NCBI RefSeq assembly: GCF_000283155.1
Contig: NW_004454180.1
Coordinates: forward strand, 15,132,845 to 15,196,844
Direction: 5' to 3'
DNA length: 64,000 bases
Source: Ceratotherium simum simum
Lineage: Eukaryota > Chordata > Mammalia > Perissodactyla > Rhinocerotidae
Made by a program: the position numbers and the translations under genes. Shown piece by piece: positions 13,155-26,349 of this stretch (positions within the stretch are counted from its first letter, which is position 1; each line of letters begins with the position of its first letter). The notes under the pieces were generated by a model. The model made no database searches. It saw only the letters and a program-made list of their open reading frames with translations, and had not been told where the DNA came from.

Positions 13155-13228
13155 AAACAATAGTTAACATACATTGGGTCACACATTATTCAAATGTATT
13201 ATCCTTGAATTTTCACCTCAATTTTATG
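13155..13228 (-). mobile_element. Possible MIR 3' fragment
   Basis: The phrases AATAGTTAACATACATTGGG and ATTTTCACCTCAATTTTATG on the plus strand resemble the antisense of a MIR 3' part. The piece is short and diverged, directly before the L2 copy. Confidence 0.4.
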
Positions 13229-13465
13229 AAAGTTGTTGGAATGACTACTATGTATCCGACTGTTCTAGGCTATGGGAATACAATGGAGAACAGACAGGTG
13301 AGATTTCTACTGTCGTAGAGTTAACATTCTAGTGTGATAGAAAACAAACCAATAAGACACGTATCAGATGGTGATAATTTCAATGCAGGAATTATAAAAG
13401 AATGATGGGATAGGGAACATTGGTTGCTGTATTAGATTGGCTTTCTAGCATTTAAGATACTATGT

Positions 13466-13583
13466 TCAGGGGGGAGGGAGGAGGGTGAAAGGGATAATTC
13501 GGTACATGTGTGTGGTAATGGGTTGTAATTAGTATTTTGGTGGTGAACATGATGTAATCTATGCAGAAATAGAAGTAAAAAAA
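13466..13583 (+). mobile_element. Severely 5'-truncated L1 insertion (3' tip)
   Basis: About 118 bases from the end of an L1 3' UTR (GGGGGGAGGGAGGAGGG, then GTGGTGAACATGATGTAATC) end in a nine-A run. The flanks are near-identical repeats, AAGATACTATGT at 13454-13465 and AAGATATTATGT at 13584-13595, one mismatch apart. The poly(A) tail and duplication are hallmarks of target-primed reverse transcription. It sits inside the older L2 copy. Confidence 0.78.
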
Positions 13584-14466
13584 AAGATATTATGTCCAAA
13601 AATTGAAAATGACTAATGTGGCTGGAGCTTAGTGAAGGAGAAGGGGAACATGGAAGAGGACATCAGAGAAGTGTCCAGAGCCAGATTGTGTGAAACACTG
13701 GAAACAAATAAAGTTAAAGAGCATGATTCCATTCTTAGTGTGATGGGAGTTTATTGGAGGCTTTTAAATAAGAGAAGGACATGACCCTACATTTTTGGTT
13801 TGGAAAGCTGGGTGGATGGTGGTCATCTTGACTAAGTAAGAGAAGCTCATAAAGGAGGAATTTTAGCAAGATAAATTAAAAATTGTGTTTTACTATGTTA
13901 ATTTTGTTCAAGGAGCATAGTGAGTTAAGCAGTTAGGCGGGAATTTTGAGTTTTAGAAAGATAATACTGAGCCTTAAAGTTAGAATTTAGAGCTTTGGGA
14001 CTGGATGAGGTAACCTAGGTGAAAGGTGTAGGTAGGAAAGAGAAGAAGGTATAAGACAAGCTCTGCAAGTTTTCAAAATTTAGAGGTTGAGCTAAGTAGG
14101 AAAATCTAGCAAATGATACCATGAAATGGCCATGAGTGGAGCAGAAAGAAAGCCAAGAATATGGGTATGCTGAGGCCAAGAAAAGAAAATATTTTCAGAA
14201 AGGTGGAGAGACCAACTGTGTCAAATGCTGGTGGGGGTTTAAAGTAGATGAGAATAGAGACTGGATCATGGGATTTCAAGATATGGTGACCTAAGAGCAG
14301 TCTTAGTGATGCTAGGAGAATGGTAGTGTAACTGGATTAGGTTGAAGTTAGAATGATAGGAGATGATGCAGAGAAGGTGAATATAGACCTTCATTTAGAG
14401 AAATGTTCATGTGAAGGAGACAGTGTAAACACAAGAGTGTTTGTGTTTGGACTGGAAAGAGATTGT

Positions 14467-14562
14467 TTTCCTTCCTTCCTTCCTTCTTTCCTTCCTTCCT
14501 TGCTTCCTTGCTTCCTTCCTTCCTTCCTCCCTCCCACCCTCCCTCCCTCCCTTTCTCTTCTT
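14467..14562. repeat. (TTCC)n microsatellite
   Basis: An almost continuous TTCC array grades into TCCC units and ends in CTTTCTCTTCTTTTTT. It lies inside the minus-strand L2 and gives rise to Pro/Ser/Phe-rich open frames (PSFLPSFLP-type) on the plus strand that are not genes. Its position coincides with where related L2 copies have a T/A-rich run, so it probably grew from that. Confidence 0.95.
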
Positions 14563-15619
14563 TTTTAAAAATAGGAGATTTTAGATCATCTTCATATGCT
14601 GATAGAAATGATGTTGTAGGGGGAGTGAAACTGATAATGCAGGAGACTTAGGGGATAATTAAGGAGCAAAGTTCTCATCAATGTAATGGGTGGGGAGAAG
14701 GAAGGATCCAGGGCATTAGTGGAGTGGGGTTCCATTGACAGGCAGTAGGGCACTTCATTCCCAGTAATAAGTGGGACAGTAGAGCCTGCGATGTGGACTG
14801 GTTGGTCATTTTGGTGGTGGAACTGTAAATGACTTCCTGTGATGTAGATATTGGTGAAAGAAAATGACTTTATTTGAAGAAGAGAATTCCTAACCAGTCA
14901 ACACAGAACGACAGAAACAAGGATGTAAAAACAAATCAAGTAGGAAAGAATAGAACCTGCTTTTGCTTGACTATCTTTTACGAGGACATTTGGAGTCTTT
15001 TAACATGTAAGTTTCCAAAGAAACCACTCACTTGAATAGCGATAATTGTGCAACAGATCACCATATCTTATTTAGAGATTAGGGGTATATCAGCTTTTTG
15101 GGTACAAATGTCACATATAAATGTGTTCTGTCTAAAACCTCTAAAACCTTGACACGGATTTTAATTTCTTGATATAGGTGTTACAAATCATTTCTTCATG
15201 CATTTGCCAATCTCAGAATTCTATAATTCAGTTTCCTTACATTATTGGAGCGTCTGTGTTCCTATCAAAGGCAACCTACTCATCCCCATCTCCTCCCTGT
15301 ATCCCCACCTCCCCGGGTATCTTAAACCCATTGACTCTTTTCCTGAAATGCTTTAGCATGAATCATATAATGTCATGTTTGATTGTATGTGGTATGTCCT
15401 AACACATAATTTATCAGATAAATTTCTCAGTGAATTTTAAACAATTTAAAGTCAAAGAGCTGCTAACTGCTAAGTTCCCACTCTCTCTTTAGTACCTAAT
15501 CCACTGCTTCAAATATTCTAAGTGTCCAATAAACGCTTGTTGAAAAGCAGGGGTGAGATACATTTCTAAGACTTAACAATTCCTATTTTTTTGACTTATA
15601 CCTTTTTAAGATTTTTTTT

Positions 15620-15790
15620 TGAAGAAGTATAACATATATATCTTAAAAAAATTCAATCAGTACAAAAGTGGAAGTCATGGAAAATAGATGTTTCTGCACC
15701 TTAACCTCCTGTAGCCCTCATTCCCTTCCTAGAGGCATTCCTGGGTCCACTTCCTGTGCATCCCTCCTGGTGACGTTCGTCTCACTCCGC
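15620..15790 (-). mobile_element. L1 3'-UTR fragment
   Basis: The plus strand (AAGAAGTATAACATATATAT, ...CAGTACAAAAGTGGAAGTC, ...CTTCCTAGAGGCATTCCTGG) has the wording of the antisense of an old mammalian L1 3' UTR. Diverged, with approximate edges. Confidence 0.5.
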
Positions 15791-18700
15791 AGTGTTCTGG
15801 GTTGACAGTCAGCCCTCTTTCTTCTCCAGATGGGGTATGTGTGCATACCAGGAAAAGTTCTCTTTGAGTTGAGAGACTGGTTATTTTTTAGCTGCTGTGA
15901 AATAATTAAAAATGAATGGATACGGTTGAATTGTAGGAAGCATATTTGTTATTTGGAGTAGTTATAAAAAAATTCCTTGAAATTAAAAATCATACTTTGA
16001 ACAGGTCGATTAGTCAGATTTAATTTTTCTTTCACTCTCTTATATTGGTGTAAATATTTTCATCTGTTATGCATAACCAAAAAGTATATTAAACTGTCAA
16101 AACATAAATGATTTCTTTTTGGCCACCATGGCTTGAGGGATTTATTTCAAGTCTGTTGTGCTACTATTTGCCCCTAGGATGTGTAATCTATATTTTAGGG
16201 GAATGTGGCTTACTGCAAGACACCTGTATTATTTATGTGTGATTAATATTTGCGTTATGGTGAATGAGGTCTTTTGGCCTTACTTTTCTCTTATAGTGAC
16301 TTAATCATTTCTCACAAGAATGTAGTCATTGTAATAAAACATTCCACATACTAGTTTGTTTTTCAGCAGTGACAAATGCAATTGTTGTAAAATGTGAATT
16401 TTCAGTTATTAAATATGGCATCATGAATGTAATTTACTGGGCTACATCTACAAGATGCTGCTTGCTATATGGCACTGCTGAAGCTGAAATCAAGCCAATC
16501 CTTGTTTGTATGAATTTACATATAAACACTGGTGAACAGCATCTTTAAATCACAATGCTTAGGCCACCAGACCTAATTTTGTGTTTCTGGGAATAAATCT
16601 GTAAACTGTACAACTAGTTGGTTATATGGATGCCTATTAAAATGGCCTCATTGTAATTTGCAAATTTGTAACAAATTATGAAGATCCTTGATCATCCCTG
16701 ACAGATAATATCATGTGCCAAATTAGGACATATTTCAAAGTTCCTTTCTGTGGGTCATAAGACATGACATTTTTCACAACTTTCCTTCAGAAAAAGCACT
16801 TATGTCAGAGAGTGAGGAATTGTAAGAGTTCCAAAATCTACAAGACTAAAATTCAATTAGATATTAATATTACCTGCCAGAACAGTCTTCCTTCACAATG
16901 GTACGGTAAAACATATTGCTTTTAGCAGTTATTACACAGATCTGGTGGCATATGGATTATTGAATATAAAAGGAATTCATCTTAAAATGTCCACAATGAG
17001 TCTTTTAATTGTGTTTTGGTAAGTTTTGCCAAATGGCAAGAAAGAAGCTATAAACATAAAAGGTGATGTCTATATTGTTAGACAGCTTCCCTTTGTGAAT
17101 GAATACATGGAAGGAGTATTTTTGTTGCTGTGGTTTAATGCCATATTACCTCAAATTTGAAAAAATGCAAATAATTCTAAAGTTTAGTACCTTTTTTTCT
17201 TTATGCCGTGTCCATTATTAGAGTTATGACCTGATTTTTACACTGTAATATTCCAAGTGGTAAATATTTTGAGGGAAAAAAACCAACAAAACTCTGTCAG
17301 TGTTCCAGAGAAGAGATTAGAATATGGGTCTAGTAAAGATGTGATAGTAGAATCTTCCATGTAAATATTGGCACTGTGACACATTAAATACCTTTCAGGT
17401 ATGCATTAAAATTATAAAAGTGCTCAAACTTACTGAGCTTCCAGAGGAAGTCATCAAGAGTACTAAAGAATAATGTTGATAATTACACTAAATTCAACCA
17501 GGATATGGTGGACAAGGGCTTTAAAACTTCAAAAACATCAATTAAAGCCCAAGTTGTGTGCAATAAGCATCAAAAATTGATAAAAACTCAAATTTAGGTT
17601 TTTAGATTTAGTGTTTAAATCAATCAACTGCAAACAAGATTTAATTAAAGAATATTATTTCAAAGTGTAATTACCTACTGGGATTAGAATGAACCTCTAT
17701 TGCCCATAATGTTCTCCTACTGTGATCCCACACTGAAAAATGTTGAGTTTTAGATTAATATGCATCTTGTAAGTACAAGTCCTAATCTCAATCTTAAAGG
17801 ACATTTAAAACACACTTGGAACCTTCTATGCAATCAAGCCCAGTGTGACTACTCTGTCCACCATGCTAAATTTGTGATTACATTTTTTATGTGCATGATT
17901 TAAATCGCTTTAGCAGCAGTCCAGGGAGCATTTTACCCTGCATATTAATTACACAAAGGCTTTGTCATGTGAGGGTCTCAGTGGTCATGGTCTGTAATCC
18001 AGCTCATTTGAACTGTGAGTACAGTTTTTGAGCATGCTGTGCACATCAAGCCCAGCTTTAAAGCTAGAATAGGCTGAGATGGTTAACAGGTATGGTTCCT
18101 GCTTAAGGAATGAATGCCATTTATTTAGTGACATCTGCAAACTAATTGCTTAAAAATCTGAAAGTGAGTATGTGCGCTCAGAAAGCTGTTATTAATACAT
18201 AAGGAATGAGATTCCATGTCACGGCATTCCAGTTCCTATTGTCTCAAGCTGGTATTATCCAAACAATCATATGATTCCTTGATAAAATTTTTCATGTTAC
18301 AGGAAAAGACTTTTTCCCTCTTTACATTTCAATAATTTTATCATCATTACTATATTTACATGTCTGGATCCATTTTAAAAATTGTTATGATTTAAAAAGG
18401 AGTTAAATGTATTTTTTAATGTATTTATGTGTATCTTCAAATATCAATAAGCAGAAAATAAAAGTGAAAGATCATTAAAAATCACAACGTTGCAACTAAA
18501 GAATTTCTAAATATTTAGGACTTTTAAATATATTGCTTTACTGTAACAGTTTGGTCCTAAAACATCAGAAAGTTAATATGGTCTCTGTTCCACATTCTAG
18601 GGGTTTGGTCCTAGAATATTAGTATACTGTATATTACTAGGTTGAAAACAAAAATGGAAGCTCACATCTGACGTGACACTGGAATCCTGATGCCGTGGAA

Positions 18701-19454
18701 GTCAGCACTGGTTCTTGAGCATGAGGGAGAAGCAGAATGATTTGAGTGAGTTCCACATGTAGATACCCAGGACCCATGCCAGAATTTTCAAATCAAAACC
18801 AATAAATGGACATGTGCATGTGTATTCTGAAAAAAGGCACTGAGAATTCAGAACCACTGATGGTTAGCTGAGCAACTTGATAGAAAATAGCTGTACTTCA
18901 ATCTCTGTCCAAAGAAGTATAACGACAGAAACATAGAAAAGACTCTACAATAAAAGACTGGCAAATGCATCAAGCCTCACTTTGCTGGGAAACTCCATTG
19001 AATCTCTGTCAACTAGTGATATAGAGAGCAATCTTTTAATTCACACATGTTACTATATTATCACACTTTGCTGGAAGAGTGAGGAAAGTACAATATTTTA
19101 AAAAGCTAAATTATGTCTTAGAAGCATAAAATAGACAGACAAACTGAAATACTTATAAAGACTAAATGAAAATAAAATAAGAACTGATTCTTTTCTTTTC
19201 TTTAGTTTAACAAATGTGAGGCATATCTAACATGACTACCGATATTGGAAGATGAAAATAATCATCTCTCAGAAAGAATGACCATTTCTGTTTTTAAAAA
19301 GAAAAATACATTACTTATGTATAACTTTTAGTTCAAAGCAATTTTACTTTTGCATATTAGTCTCAAAATTCAAGCCAAAGCTAAATGATTTGAAATTCTT
19401 GCAGGAACTCCTGGAAAAGTTTTACTCATTCGACAGTCAATAGAAATATTTTTA

Positions 19455-19580
19455 AAAGCATGTTCTTTGTACAAGGCAATATAAATGGCACTGAGGAGAG
19501 AAAGCTAAACTATGGTCTTTGCCTTAGGAACTCTGAACCTATTTGAGAGAATGACAGAAAAAAATAAAAGACTAAAATGT
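19455..19580 (-). mobile_element. Weak L2 3'-end-like fragment
   Basis: The order GTACAAGGCAATATAAATGG, TATGGTCTTTGCCTTAGGAA, CTGAACCTATTTGAGAG resembles the antisense of an L2 terminal block (size/amount phrase followed by a 'prepared/recorded' block). Very diverged and short. Confidence 0.3.
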
Positions 19581-22500
19581 AATATGACGAAAACTTTATA
19601 AAAATGAAGAACTTGATTTTTCTGAGACTTTCAGTCTTTTATTATCATATTCATTTTTCATTATATGTGTTTTGTAAATAAATGATTTCTCATATTCTTT
19701 GAAATAATTGTTTTGGAATGAAAACAGAAAATTTGATGTTAGCATTTACAAACATATGCATTCTTTAGACATTTTCATTTAACCAGGGTAAAGTTCATGA
19801 TTCAAATGAGGTAGAGCCACTCTAAACAAAGGTAGAGAATTTTAAAATGAGTTTTTGCTGCAGGAAGAATTGCATGTAAGTTTAACATTAGGTTATAATA
19901 TGCAAAGGGTATGTAAAGTTACAGATATTTTTGTGGAGTTGGTTCAAATTCATCCTATGGATTGAGTTGTGTATGTAAAGGACTTGGTGTGGTATTTGAA
20001 GAGTCAAATGCTATGTTGACTTACACTTATGCATCATTACATTATAAAAAGATTCAAGAGGAATTTGGCTATGCCATTTAGCAGGTCTGACAGCCTCTGT
20101 AGGAGTGTGAACACTTCAGAGGCCATGTAAAAATGCAGTGTCTATGTCTGAACATTTGCGCGTTCCTACCGTTGGTTTGGGTTACGAAAGATTACGATGT
20201 TTTTTAAAGGAACAGCATCACTTCAATCAATTCTAAATATTTTAATGTTAATTTCCATTTTGGCATGAAGTTTGGAATGAAGTTTTAGGATAAATATCTA
20301 GGTAATTTAAATTATATAAGCAGTCTTGGCATCAATGATCTGAATATCTCACTAAAAAAGAATTATCATTAGAGTGAGACTTGTTTCTGTTCTTCATTTC
20401 CCGTTTGACCACACTGATGCCAAAAATTATGAATATTTGGAAACATCTTCAGTAATTGAGTTTTTCACTTTTCTTCAGGATATTTGGCAACGTAGAGTCG
20501 GTCCTCATTGAATTTTGCAGGCTTTACAATGATTTCCTAACAGAGAAAACAATTTCATACAAGGCATATTTTAAGAGCCTATTACTTAAATCAGTTTGAA
20601 TACCAAATCCTGATGTCATTTGATTTACATTTATCAAAGAAACAGAGTGTTTTCTTAAAATAATCTTAGTCTTCTAGTAACTGCCTAACACTATTCTTAA
20701 CATAGTGTAACTCTTCCCAGACAAATTCGCTGAAAGCTATGCTTTTGTGATCATTTATTTAAACCTACCAGTTCTTTAAGAAATATCTTTCCTTCCTTAG
20801 AACTGGTCCAAAAGTCTGGTAATTTGAAGTTAAAATGCCCTTTCAGAGTTGATGACTTTTTTTAAATGTACTTTCTCCTGTTCAGTTAATAGAGTTGTGT
20901 ATTAATAAAAATCTATAGATTAAAGCTATGAGTTATTTTTCTAATGAAAAGTCTCCCTAAATATCTGGCATTTTGGATCAAATTTTAGTGTTTCCAATTT
21001 TGAAATCTCAGCATAAAACTGTTGATGTGGGTCCCCTTTGATAAATTATAAAGGTAAACTTTAATGAACATTGAATAGGATCACCTTTGCTACTTGGGGT
21101 AATAGAATAAAATAAAACAAGCAACACATTTTTCTTACTGCCACATGCCTCTCCTTAATAATAACTTTTGTCTCTTCTGCAGAAATAGATGCTGTGTAAG
21201 TCTCATTAAATTACCTGACTGATGGAATAAATACACAGCCCATAGCTGGGCAGTCCATAGTAAACTGAGCAAGGGTCTTGATATCTCAGAGTTCTGCTTA
21301 TTTACACATGCCTTGGATGCTTCTCACAGATATGTAAATTATTCTGGTTAAAACTAAATGCTAAAGTCTACACCATTAGTCTTCCACTTCATGATCTCCA
21401 CATGGGGCTGTTAGAGGGATAATGTACCATACAATACACGGTTTACTTTTAATTAATAGAAAAAAAAATGTGAAATGAATATTAAATGTAGCTTAATGTG
21501 AAAGAAAGCTCAAAGCAGTTTGGTTGTTATTTATTTATTTAAAAAATATTCAGACCTGCTTCATCATTAGAAAATAAGTCATGCATTACCAGACTGGAAG
21601 CCTTGCTGGAGACTTTGGAAGAAAAAGGGAGCTTGGAGAGGCCTTAGCACACCAGCTAATGGTACTAGGCCTGACACAAAGAGGGGATGTTTTAGGGAGA
21701 GGCTCAAGAGTTCTGCTCTGTGCCTTTCAAATATAACAGAGATTTTCCGCTGGAGTTGCCATAGTTCCTGCTAAGACTGTCCTCTGCTCTATACCACACA
21801 AATTGTAGGATCTGGTATTAAATCTTACACTAAAAAAGCTCATCAAATAGAGCATTTAATTAAAACACAAGATCTGTTTGTCTGTGTTATAATTCAAAGT
21901 GTCAAAATTAATGCTTCTGTTTTTAATAAATAGAATTACCAATTCGCAAACAGTTTATCACACTGTTCCAACCACAGAATGGAATTTTAATTATATAACT
22001 TTATTTATGGCAATGAAATGATCGTGTTTCATAATATTTGCCAACAGCACAAGTTAGGATTTAAAAAGAAAAGCTCTATTAAATAATCACTTCCTCCAGT
22101 GGATTCTCTTTTGTCTCGTTTGGCTCACCTAGGATAAGGTAGGGACCTTGGGAAAAGACAAAGAATGTGAACTACGCTGGCTAGGCTTTAGGAGATAACA
22201 AAGTCCTCACTGAAGGCACTTATTTGCAAGATTAAAGGGTTTGAAGTAAAGCCTGAAATTAGTAACTTTTCATCTCCTTTTACCCAGACAGCCAGTGTTT
22301 TGTAATAAAATGAAGACCTTGCACTTTCAAACCTTCGTGCCAGACAGACTGTGAAACTGAATGCTACTCAATTTTAAATTATTCATACATTCTTAATTGT
22401 GATGTTATCCTTATAAATGATAGTAATGGTACCGTTTAAAACCTAAAAACCAGCAGGCACCTGCCAGTGAAACGGGTTCATTTAAAGCACAGCCATTGAA

Positions 22501-22831
22501 TCCTTAATATGAGAGGCTATTCCAGAAGACTCAGCTAGGAGAAAGTCAGTAAGACATTTGATTTTACAGTTAGGAATTAGGTAGCTTGACATGATTAGCA
22601 GAAGGAAGTGAAATGCCAGTGCTTAATTTACAGAGAATTTACAGACAATTTGGAAAAATCACTCTGGGGTTGGAGAGTACCTGCAGAAAATTCTACTAAC
22701 TCTCTTTATAAGAGCATTAGTTACAAATAATTGTTTTCATATTATTTAGCAGGGATCAAAATATACTGTAAGGCAAAGAAGAAGTGTGAGATCATGAATA
22801 AAACGACTTGCTCACTTCAAAAAACCTAAAA

Positions 22832-22847
22832 GTGTGTGTGTGTGTGT
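22832..22847. repeat. (GT)n microsatellite
   Basis: A short GT run of eight units, with a decayed extension (TCTACACACATCTGTGTGTG) directly after it. Confidence 0.9.
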
Positions 22848-23905
22848 CTACACACATCTGTGTGTGAATGTGAGTGCTTAAAAAAGTTTTTGTGAAAGAT
22901 CCATGTAAGAATCCAAATAGTTCTTTTGAGTATTAAGAGAACTGAGTTGAGTCTGTAAAAATGAAGGTCTTTACAAGACATATATACCAAAGTCATTTTA
23001 CTTTCTCCAACATTTAAAAAAAATTGATGTTGCTTTGAATTCATTTTCAGAATCCTTTTAGTGATATCAACACTTGTCATGGTGTTGGGAGAAGAAATGT
23101 CTCTCTGAAATGTGGCCATATTCTTTTGGAACATACTTGTTAAAAAAAATAGAAATTTTTTGAGGTTGTGTCATTTTTAGATGGACATTTTTATACGCAT
23201 CAATTTCTGTAACCTTTTGAGCAATTTTCTTTTGCTTTTTTTTCTGTTTGTGATTTCACATTAAAAGTCTTTAATAGAAAAAAAAGGAACTGAGCTGTTA
23301 AATATTTTATTCAACTCTCAGTTTTCAGTCAGATTAAATAAGTAAGGAGATAAATAACAGAATTCTATGCATCCAACTTGGAGTCTGAGACAGGAGTGTC
23401 TCCAGGACTCTAAGGATGCTGTTTCAGGTATCATTAAATGATTCTAGCCTGCGTGTCATTAAATGCTTAGAAGGGCTGGTGTTAGTGAACCACACTTCAG
23501 TGCCTGGAAATCTGTTATTTATTCCTGAAGCCTTTTCTTGTATCTATCAAGAAAAGGTACTCTTATGTCCATGAGTCTAAAAGTCGATTAATAAGAGATC
23601 GTAACACTATTTTCCACAAAGCCCCAACCAAGGAGGGGTTTGTTACTGTTGTCTAGTTATTTATTTGATTACTTGTGTCTGTTATGGGGCCTCACTCTAA
23701 GGAATTGCTTTTTCTACATGCATGTATGCTGACAAATAATATTTATTTTTGATTAGGATAATAAATACAATGGTTATATAGGAAGCCTAATAATATTATA
23801 CCATGAGAATAAGGTGTCTCGGATTTGAAATGTATTCTTTACTTTGAATTTGAAATTTTAGAGTTTTAAAAGAAAATGTAGTTTACATATTTCAAGCATG
23901 GCTTC

Positions 23906-24097
23906 TTTTTTTTTTATTTTTCCCCCAAAGCCCCAGCAGATAGTTGTATGTCATAGCTGCACATCCTTCTAGTTGCTGTATGTGGGACGCGGCATCAGCA
24001 TGGCCAGAGAAGCAGTGTTGGTGCGTGCCCGGGATCCGAACCTGGGCTGCCAGTAGCAGAGCACGCACACTTAACCGCTAAGCCACGGGGCCGGCCC
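23906..24097 (-). mobile_element. ERE-type SINE, CAGCAACTAGAAGG tail form
   Basis: The minus-strand copy has its head at the right (GGGCCGGCCCCGTGGCTTAG) and a tail marked on the plus strand by CCCCCAAAGCCCCAGCAGATAG and CATCCTTCTAGTTGCTG. It is the same tail type as the copy at 10900. Flanks AAGCATGGCTTCT and AAGCGTGTGTTCT look like a decayed target duplication. Confidence 0.92.
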
Positions 24098-24104
24098 AAG
24101 CGTG

Positions 24105-24260
24105 TGTTCTTGATTCAAACTACTTGGGTTAAAACCCAGGACCCGCTGCTTACTTACCACCTGTGTGTCCTTGGGCTTAATGAGGAAGAAGTGAAATCAT
24201 ACAACTAAAGCATTTAGATACACGATTGATTCCTAGTAATTGTTCAATAGCTATGACCTA
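24105..24260 (+). mobile_element. MIR SINE fragment
   Basis: The order GATTCAAACTACTTGGGTT, CTTACTTACCACCTGTGTG, TCCTTGGGCTTAATGAGG, then a 3' part with AATTGTTCAATAG, follows the MIR consensus on the plus strand. It abuts the SINE at 23906-24097. Diverged, with approximate edges. Confidence 0.55.
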
Positions 24261-24870
24261 TTTTGAAGGTCGATTTTGGGCAAAACCAGCTTTGTTCATT
24301 GTTCTATATAGCCTTACCAGCAAATGATTGGGTCATTAGCATACTGAACAAACAAAATGCAAAGGGTAATGATAAAATCTACTTTATTTAGTTGTCCCAC
24401 TGTCCCTTTAAATCCTTTGGGAGATAATTCTTACCTTGGTCTTTGATGAAAGTTCCAGCAGGTCCCATGACTGCCTGCTCATCTTTAAGTGTTAAAAAAA
24501 ACAAAGTGATCTACTGTTTCCTTAAGTTCAACATTTAGATTCCATTCACTGATTGAAAAGATCTAGTTCCAAAAAACAATACAAAAATTTTAATCTAACT
24601 TAATCTTAAATCTTTCGCACCTTCTACTTCATCACATGGACAAGGGCTGGCACGTGTCCTCTGCTCTTTCTCCACCAACCAGTGCCCCAGCCTCCAAGGT
24701 TGCTAACCAAGGTTTCAGCTTCTGTCAGGGTCAGAAGGCAGGGGCTGGGAGGAGAGAGAGAGAGAAGAAAATCCAACACATGATGCTCTTACTTATGCAT
24801 TACTTCTCTCTAGAATATCATCATTTGTGTACTTCAAGAACTTTATTTTGTTCCTTAAGAACTAGCTAAT

Positions 24871-25077
24871 GTAGCGGCCAGCCCGGGGTTCGCAGGTTCA
24901 GATCCAGGGCCCGGACTGACGCACCGCTTACCAAGCCACACAGTGGCGGCATCCCATATAAAGTAGAGGAAGATGGGCACGGATGTTAGCCCAGGGCCAG
25001 TCTTCCTCAGCAAAAGGAGGAGGATTGGCAACAGATGTTAGCTCAGGGCTAATCTTCCTCACCAAAAAAAAAGAGAG
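24871..25077 (+). mobile_element. ERE-type SINE, double tail unit
   Basis: The head is shortened (GCGGCCAGCCCGGGGTTCG). The body has GACTGACGCACCGCTTACC, followed by two tail units (GGATGTTAGCCCAGGGCC and AGATGTTAGCTCAGGGCT) and an A-run. An exact 13-base duplication, AGAACTAGCTAAT, at 24858-24870 and 25078-25090 delimits the insertion. Confidence 0.95.
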
Positions 25078-25090
25078 AGAACTAGCTAAT

Positions 25091-26338
25091 TTAATGTTAC
25101 CTTTCCATATGGCTTTCCTTGATTTCTCCAGCCAGAATTAACCTTCCATCTTTTTTGTTCCCATGGCATTCTGTATATTTCTGTATCAGGACATCTACCA
25201 TTTGACACCACAAGTAATTATTTATAAGCCTTTTTCTCTGATCGACTGTGAACCGCGTGAAGGAAGGACTGTGTGTGCAGCTTGCTCTTTCTTTGGGTCT
25301 CTAGACCATACCACAGCTTCTGGAATATAAAAGTAACAGCTAAATTGAATTTTTAATCTCATTTGGACAGACTGGATTGATATTTACTTTTAGTGGAGTA
25401 AAAATTTACACTTAGAAACCCACTTGACCTCCATTGTGCTAACTCTCAGCATGTAATCTTTGTGTGCAATGTTTTTAATTTATGTAGCAATTCCAGCACC
25501 TCCCTCGCATTTGGAATTGTTTTCTCTTAGAAAACTTAAGCATTTAAATTCTCTTAATTTTAACAGTATACATTTCCTATTAGGCAAAGTCTTATTGGAG
25601 TAAGGAACTTATTTCCTTTGAATGGTTCTGCTAGCTTAAAATTTTTAATTATTTAATATGTAATCGCATTACTTATAAAAATAGAATATAGAAATTTTGA
25701 AAAACAGACAAAATAATTCATAATGCAATTTCTCACAAAGGAATGGAAAAATGTTTTAACCTGACTTCTAAATTTGTCAGATTTGTAATGACTCCAAGTC
25801 AGTGAGTTGAAAAAGAATCTTTGGCCACATTTAGCCATAGTACCTGTAATTGATTGATAATGTCTGCCATGGTGCAGAAAGGAGTGCCATGTATATGCCA
25901 TCCTCATCCTAATATAACCACTAATCATGTGGTAAGAATTTCTTTCCAGTCATTTTCACTTATGTATGTTATTTATAGTCATTATGTCATTGCATATATA
26001 GTCATATATGTCATTGTAGTTATGGTGCTAAATGACAATGCAGAAGTCTTTTGTATGTATGGCTTGAGGTATACACATTGTCAATTTTTAAGTCCTTCTC
26101 ATGCCAGCCTCATTTCTTCTTCTAAACTTATTGAGATTACCAAACCTTTATGAATTACTTATTAGTACACAAGAAGAGCAGGAATATTCTATCAATTTTA
26201 GAATTCAACATAGGAGAAAAATGCCCATAAGCAACAGTGTTACTTAAATTAACTCTATAATGAAGGATCTTGATTATGTTGAATACAAATATTTCACTAA
26301 TTTCCAATATTTAATTTGTAATTCTGGTTTAAAAGAAT
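25091..26338. other. Intergenic stretch, nothing recognised
   Basis: No gene or named repeat. Open frames of 91 and 99 codons near 25653-26153 overlap on opposite strands and show no motifs or domain-like pattern. Confidence 0.4.
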
Positions 26339-26349
26339 CTGTATCACAC

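Larger units (their letters stand above)
13230..14830 (-). mobile_element. L2 LINE 3' half, interrupted
   Basis: The plus strand reads as the antisense of an L2 3' end. It starts with the terminal block (TACTATGTATCCGACTGTTC, then ACATTCTAGTGTGATAG) and passes through blocks matching the last part of L2 ORF2, such as GTGGCTGGAGCTTAGTGAAG, GTGATGGGAGTTTATTGGAG and AACTGTGTCAAATGCTGG. Frames are broken throughout, as expected for an extinct family. Two later events interrupt it: an L1 3' tip at 13466-13583 and a (TTCC)n expansion at 14467-14562, beyond which recognisable L2 continues. The far edge is approximate. Confidence 0.72.
15800..23890. other. Long repeat-poor non-coding block
   Basis: Over about 8 kb I find only one weak L2-like piece (19455-19580) and a short GT run (22832-22847). 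No ERE SINE, L1, LTR or MIR is evident, in contrast to the density on both sides. Open frames are few and short, with none longer than about 100 codons. The block is AT-rich with many TAAT/ATTA cores. It may contain conserved regulatory elements or an intron under constraint, but sequence alone does not show that. Confidence 0.45.

Noticed and set aside
14353..14651. Pro/Ser/Phe-rich open frames (71 and 62 codons) as a repeat protein
   Set aside because: They are translations of the (TTCC)n microsatellite inside an L2.
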